Positions 58,931 through 64,000 of a stretch of DNA of 64,000 bases are shown here, piece by piece. Where the stretch lies: positions 10,850,001 through 10,914,000 of the forward strand of contig NC_071328.1 in the NCBI RefSeq assembly GCF_010183535.1. Direction: 5' to 3'. The position numbers were made by a program, and so were the translations under genes. Below the pieces are notes generated by a model that saw only the letters and a program-made list of their open reading frames with translations, had not been told where the DNA came from and ran no database searches. The stretch comes from Caenorhabditis remanei (Eukaryota; Nematoda; Chromadorea; Rhabditida; Rhabditidae). The stretch's first letter is position 1, and every line of letters begins with the position of its first letter.

Positions 58931-61900
58931 CTAATTGATATTATAGACATTTGGATCGGTATAAACTCCTTGAACAAAGCTGAAAGACCCATAGAGAGTA
59001 GAGACAAGAGTGAGAGTCCTGAAAATGAGTATTTTCGATTAAAGATACTGTTTCTGACGTTACCATCCAAAAACATATTTGCTTCTCTTATCAGATGCTA
59101 GGATAGTGAAAAGCCACGTGACAGATAGAAGACAGATTCCAATGAAGCAAAGAACAGTGTTTCGACGGCACTTTTCTGCAACCCAACCATCAATAATTCC
59201 AATGTCTCTCTCGATTCGTTGACGAATTTTCAGATTGTACAGTGGACGGCGACTGGAAAAAAATTATTGGAATCTTCGGGATTATAGAAGATTACTGGGT
59301 CAAAAGAACACTAGACTCCGCAAAAGCTGCAGTTGAGACGACCAAACATAGAACAATCCAGATAGCAGAGAGCCAAACGGAAGTAGTTTGATTGCAGATG
59401 ACACCGAGACATGTCCACGTGGATGGCAGATAGTACCAGTCTGAAAATGTTTAGTCTATCCAAAAGTTTATCTGCAATTGTGTATTCTCTAATAAGTTTG
59501 AACTGCCCCCCACTTTTCCAAGATTTCCTTCAAAACTAGCTCACTCACTCGATTTGAAAATCACCGCCAACGCGACAGCCATCATAATCAAAGGTATAAC
59601 CATCCTCGGTGCAGCCTTGATTCCCCAAGCTTTTCTATATTCGAAATCTTTCTCCCACTCGTTCAGATGAACACATCGAACCACTTGATTCGCATTGTAT
59701 CCTTCCAACATCCATTGAATCATTGCTGAAATTTCAGTTTCGTTTATTAACTTGAATATCAGTTTGAAGCTTGCCTCCCATGAAGCAGAAGTGAATAATT
59801 AGGAAAAACATTCGACAAGTTGCCAAAGAGATCTTGAATAGGTACGGGTCATTGAAAAACAAAACACAAGTAGTTCCCAGCGTCATGAAGAATGCTCTGG
59901 CTGCTTGATGAGTTTCTTGCGGGTCCTGAATAATATAATTCAGAAGTTTCTATTCTCCTGCAACCTACATCTTCTCCAGTTGATCTATAAATCTTTCCGA
60001 TCGACTTTGCAGCAATTGTCAAAAATATCCAAGAATTCGTTTGAACAGCATAAATAGTTGGAAAGTCAATGATATAATTTCCAAGTCGCGTGAAAAATGA
60101 ATCAGTTGTATTGGTGACTCGATCCTTATTCACTTCACAAGAATCTCCTTCGTATCCCCAATCGCAATCACATTTTACATTTCCGAGAGTATCAGAGCAT
60201 TTTCCATGTCCATTGCAGGTTTCAGGAAGACAAGAATCAGAAGTGTACCAACATGTTCCCATCTGGAAAGAGGTTCATGAAGAGATTATTGTATATCCAC
60301 TGTTGTAACAGTATCCAATATAAAACTCCTATCTAAAATTTACCGAATAAGAGCTTTTACAATTGCATTGGTATCCCGTTTTCCCATTTTTATCAGTTGC
60401 TTCACTACAGCTTTCCGTTCCTCGCTCGAAGCATAGCGAGCAATATTCCACAATTTCAGCTGTCGTGTTTGGTAGTTTTTGAGCGTCTCCGGAAGCTAAA
60501 ATAATCATTTTTCAGTCATCCTTATTCTAGATTTCTATTTACCTTCACAACTAATAGTAGTCGGATTTGGCATCATATTTCCACGTGATCCACAAGCAAC
60601 TGTAGATACTGATTTAGTGTAAGAACAGGTTATACTGAAAGAAAAGTTTAAAAAATTGAAGCCCGCAAGTCAAATCAGAACCTGGTAGTCGAAACACTGA
60701 CAATAACTTCTTTAGATGAGCTGAGAATTGTGTTCAATTCAAGAACATCCAGAGCTGAGTCGACGTAACATTGAGAAATATTACAGTATTCTGAAGTGAA
60801 TCCAGTTTTTGAATTTTAATAACCTCTGAGAAACCCACGTGGAAGAACACAAATAGCAGAGACATTCGATGTGGCATCAGATATTCCAACAGTCATTTCG
60901 ATTGGTGACGTCATTCCAGTCAACATGTTTATATCAAACACTTGAGCTTTCTTATCGAATCTCTCTTGAACTGAACCTCCTCCATTTGCAAAGTACCAAG
61001 TAGTTGAGTAGGATGAATTCACTTTCGTCTTCAATATCTGAAGATCAAGCAGATTTCGAAGATGTTCCAGAGATATCAGATTCCGAAGGTTGACAGTTTG
61101 ACAATAGGAGAGAGCGGATTGATATGATTTGATATTTGATAAATCAACTATGAAGTAACAGAGAGATTGACCAATAATGTATCCATCTGGGCATTGAATC
61201 AAGCAAGATGGGTTCACTGTGGTTGTTATCGAATCAGCAGCTTCCGCATGTTCAGTCCATGGAGCCGTAACTGTGGTCGATAGATTGTCAATCTCGTCAT
61301 CCCAATAATCGTTATACAAAAAGATAATGTCAGTTGCATTCGAATAATCTATGATTGGATAGGATGCAGTTGAGTAGGCAGTATACTTTGAAGGCAACAG
61401 GGAACATTCACAGAGAATTGATTCCAAACTTTCACAGTTCGTAGTAACTTTCTGGCTGATACCGTTAATAGTGCAGTTTACAGCTGGAATATTAGTCTTA
61501 AAAAGTGAAGAGGATATCGCAAGTGGTATATTTTGAGCGTAGTTCTAGCTAAAATGATTTCACGCGATTGAAAGTTTTTACGAGATTTTGAAACATTAAT
61601 AGTTTACTAAAAGATGCCCCATCAGACTCCAGGGCGTAAAGATTCTTAATTTCAGAGTCTAGAGTTTCGGGATTATAAATTCTGAATCCAAAACTCTCAC
61701 TTCCGGATTTCTAACTTATCATTTCGAACTCTTGGCAGCAGGATACTGAATTCGAATCGCGAGATTCAATTCTGAAATTCTGAACTCGTTTTCAGGTTCT
61801 AAACCAGTGTACTCTAGGTGGTTGCACCCAGAATTCACTATATTGAACTTTAAATATTCAACCCTGAGCACTCAGAAAACTAAAAATAATATTATCATTC

Positions 61901-62097
61901 CAATCATTTCCCTTCTCAACTTACGAAGATCAAACAAATCCAAACTTGTTGCTGTTGTAGTCCCAACACTAGTTGACGCTTCTGAGATACTCAATTCATC
62001 ATGAATCATCGATATAAATGGGAATCTCACCTGAATTTTCAGTTGAAAACAAGACAAGAATCAGAGAAATGACAAGCAGCCGCTCTCTTTCACGCAT
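58931..62097 (-). CDS. EGF-containing seven-helix receptor, adhesion-GPCR-like
   Basis: Eleven exons on the minus strand: 62097-62031, 61483-60824, 60790-60682, 60634-60543, 60495-60344, 60262-59969, 59925-59775, 59725-59549, 59440-59296, 59252-59064, 59018-58931; 707 residues if it stops at the TAG at 58931. A signal peptide (LLVISLILVLFS) precedes a Cys-containing ectodomain that in part resembles a C-type lectin fold (CPDGYIIGQSLCYF, later ISDATSNVSAICVLP). An EGF module follows (CNGHGKCSDTLGNVKCDCDW, about 375-400), then about seven hydrophobic segments. The pair CLLSVTWLFTIL and LVSTLYGSFSFVQGVY looks like helices 6 and 7 of family B2 GPCRs. No clear GAIN/GPS cleavage site is seen. The exon 7 donor is GC rather than GT. 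Function unknown; ligand-binding surface receptor is inference. Confidence 0.75.
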
Positions 62098-62528
62098 CTT
62101 GTAAGCGAATGAAATGATTTTTCGAGGCGATTCGAGGGAAGAATCGTTCGGAGAAACCAAGCAACCAAACGTATTCTCTTAGTATCCTAGGATATCGCCT
62201 CATTATTTTCTATTTTTCGTGTTTTTGCCATGAGATGAATCCATTAAAAATGGAAAGTGTATGTCCTCTCCTAAATCTCGAAAACGGAAGTCACAAAGTG
62301 TTTTTTCTTCGGAAATCCACGTGTTTCAAGCATAGTTTCATATCAGTTTCAAATAATAAAACTCCGGTAGAAAATGAGAGAAAGAGTAAAGAAGAGTGTG
62401 GTCAGTCAACTAGATACAATTCAACTGATAACAGACATACCTGACAACTCCTTTCGATATTATAATCATTCGCCTCCGGTCGGACTCACTGATAGAGCAC
62501 ATTCTATCATTTGAAAAGAGGTTTGGAA
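62098..62528. promoter_or_regulatory. Divergent promoter region of the receptor and the secreted-protein gene
   Basis: A 431-bp interval lies between two ATGs facing away from each other. No specific site is recognised by eye. Confidence 0.4.
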
Positions 62529-64000
62529 ATGAAGATTGTTCTTTCCATTTTAGCTACTTCTGTTTTATTTGTGAAGGCAGGATTTGTAAGTTGTTTCAAA
62601 AAAATAATCTTGGAATTCGACTGGCCAATTTTCAGTATTCAGTGAAAAATTAATTGACTGAATTCTACACAACTTTGTTGTACGAACTTTCCGTAAAAAT
62701 TTCTAGTTCGGTGAAAGTTTTAGTGCAAATTAGAGCTATTTCATGACAATGGAGTATAACTGTTTTAAATGAATCCAAAAATGCAAAAGCCGAATTCATT
62801 TTCTTGCAATTTTCAGAAATTTCATTGTATTAAAACAAATTTTTATCCCTAACATAAATCATATATTTACAGCATGAAGAATGTCAGCAAACTCTTCGTG
62901 AAGGTCGTCTTCGAGTTGAGACCATCGCTGAGAAATTAGCATCTCGAGAAATCGACCGTCTCGTTTCACTGATGTCCAAATCAAAAGACCAAATCAAATC
63001 ATACAAAGACGAGAGTTTGAATCTCTCTCCAAAACTCCAAGATCTCATTAAAATCCGAGATGGTCAACCACCATGTCCTCAACCAAATGCAACAATGTTC
63101 ACAACTTCAACTACTACAACTACTCCGAAACCAACTACAACTGCTCCAGCAACAACTGCAGCTGACACTACGACCAATGGAAATACTGACGGAGCTACAT
63201 CCGGGTCTCCAGCAGGATCCACGTCATCTGCTCCAGCAGGATCCACGTCACCTGCTCCAATGAGTTCTGCGGCTCCAGAAGTGGTAGAAGAAATAAAGAA
63301 GGGAAAAGATGAAGAGAAGATTAGTGAAAAGTTCAATCCAAGTAAATTGTATGTTACGAGAACAAACGATATGGATCCATTCTCCTGGTATATGAAAACT
63401 CTGCATGTAAGATTTACAGGTTTCTGTTTTTTTTATTTTGAAATATTTTGCGACCTGTATTAAAGTGTGCTCCATTTTTTTCAACAGGAGGTCCCGATCC
63501 AGAATTGACTAATTGCGAAACGTAAATTTCCCAATTTTCAGTATTATATGAAACGCGAGTCCGAAGTCTGCAACAACCAAATCACTAACCTGAACTCCGT
63601 CACCGAAGACCAGTTGTTCGGATATTTTTCCACGTTGGCAGCCGCCCATCCTGGACCATTTTGCTCCCTTTGCCATCGCTTCACTGAAGAAATCCACTCG
63701 AAAGTACTCAAACCGAATAGTCTTCTGATTGCTGATGATGAATACCATATTTCCCATTTACTCTATAATCATTTCCCATCTCCAAAATCTATTTGTACTG
63801 CAATTGCTCCTGGATGTGATGAGGATTACGCTTTGAAAGGTTAGTTAAAGACACAAGTTGTCCGTTTTGAATCTTTATTTTTCCAGTTGGAAATCTAACG
63901 GAATCTGTGGTTTGCCTCGAATGCACCGCCTGTATGTCAATTACGAATGTCCTTCAACACAAAATATTCTTGCAACCGGCAATGCTTGATCAGGTTTACA
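62529..64000 (+). CDS. Secreted Cys-rich nematode protein, truncated by the window end
   Basis: Exons seen: 62529-62585, 62873-63406, 63542-63839, 63887 to at least 63993, where a possible donor (CAG/GTTTAC) or the window end stops the reading. A signal peptide (MKIVLSILATSVLFVKAG) is followed by a helical charged segment (about 20-85) and a Thr/Ala/Ser/Pro-rich linker (about 100-155), probably O-glycosylated. After it come Cys pairs in CSLCHRF, a CxxxxxPGC segment and CLECTAC, whose spacing recalls saposin-like folds without proving one. I do not recognise the family. The 3' end is missing from the window. Confidence 0.75.

Overview
This window is nematode DNA, almost certainly from a Caenorhabditis species. 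The genes are broken by many very short introns (about 45-50 bp, GT...TTTTCAG), several starts sit directly behind a TTTCAG trans-splice-type acceptor, and intergenic DNA is AT-rich. The gene order sptf-1, ned-8, mgl-2, cup-2, tag-353, blmp-1 is what I remember from the middle of C. elegans chromosome I. The BLMP-1 reading appears to differ from the C. elegans protein as I recall it, so I infer a related species; I cannot name it.

Layout: 1-3565, no gene seen. 3566-7412 (+), secreted zinc carboxypeptidase with a Thr-rich linker and a ShKT tail. 7646-8649 (-), unknown protein, head-to-head with 8985-10880 (+), a complete protein tyrosine phosphatase. 14861-17755 (+), Sp-family factor (sptf-1) that appears to keep the Buttonhead box but only one zinc finger. 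18133-21544 (-), a large tail-anchored coiled-coil protein. 22134-22474 (-), ned-8. 22980-23850, two mobile or palindromic elements, one a Mutator-like inverted-repeat element carrying a tRNA-like pol III promoter. 24344-27285 (+), acidic nematode protein. 27929-28957 (+), a compact three-gene cluster ending in cox-19, the first two genes 3 bp apart. 29802-30413 (-), Maf-type bZIP. 31271-35819 (-), metabotropic glutamate receptor mgl-2. About 36-42 kb, gene-free. 42130-43466 (-) cup-2 (Derlin) and 44380-46225 (+) tag-353 (HERP-like) diverge from a shared 0.9 kb region holding a 72-bp GC-rich palindrome. About 46-53 kb, gene-free DNA upstream of blmp-1. 53310-57619 (+), blmp-1. 58170-62097 (-), an EGF-containing seven-helix adhesion-receptor-like gene and a soluble protein that is either its tail or a separate cistron. 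62529 to the window end (+), a secreted Cys-rich protein, cut off.

Working together: cup-2 and tag-353 are both ER-associated degradation components and are arranged to share control. The 27.9-29.0 kb cluster looks like an operon of small mitochondrial or membrane proteins. sptf-1, the Maf factor and blmp-1 are three transcription regulators. Exon boundaries below were read by eye from splice signals and checked for reading phase; no alignments or searches were run.
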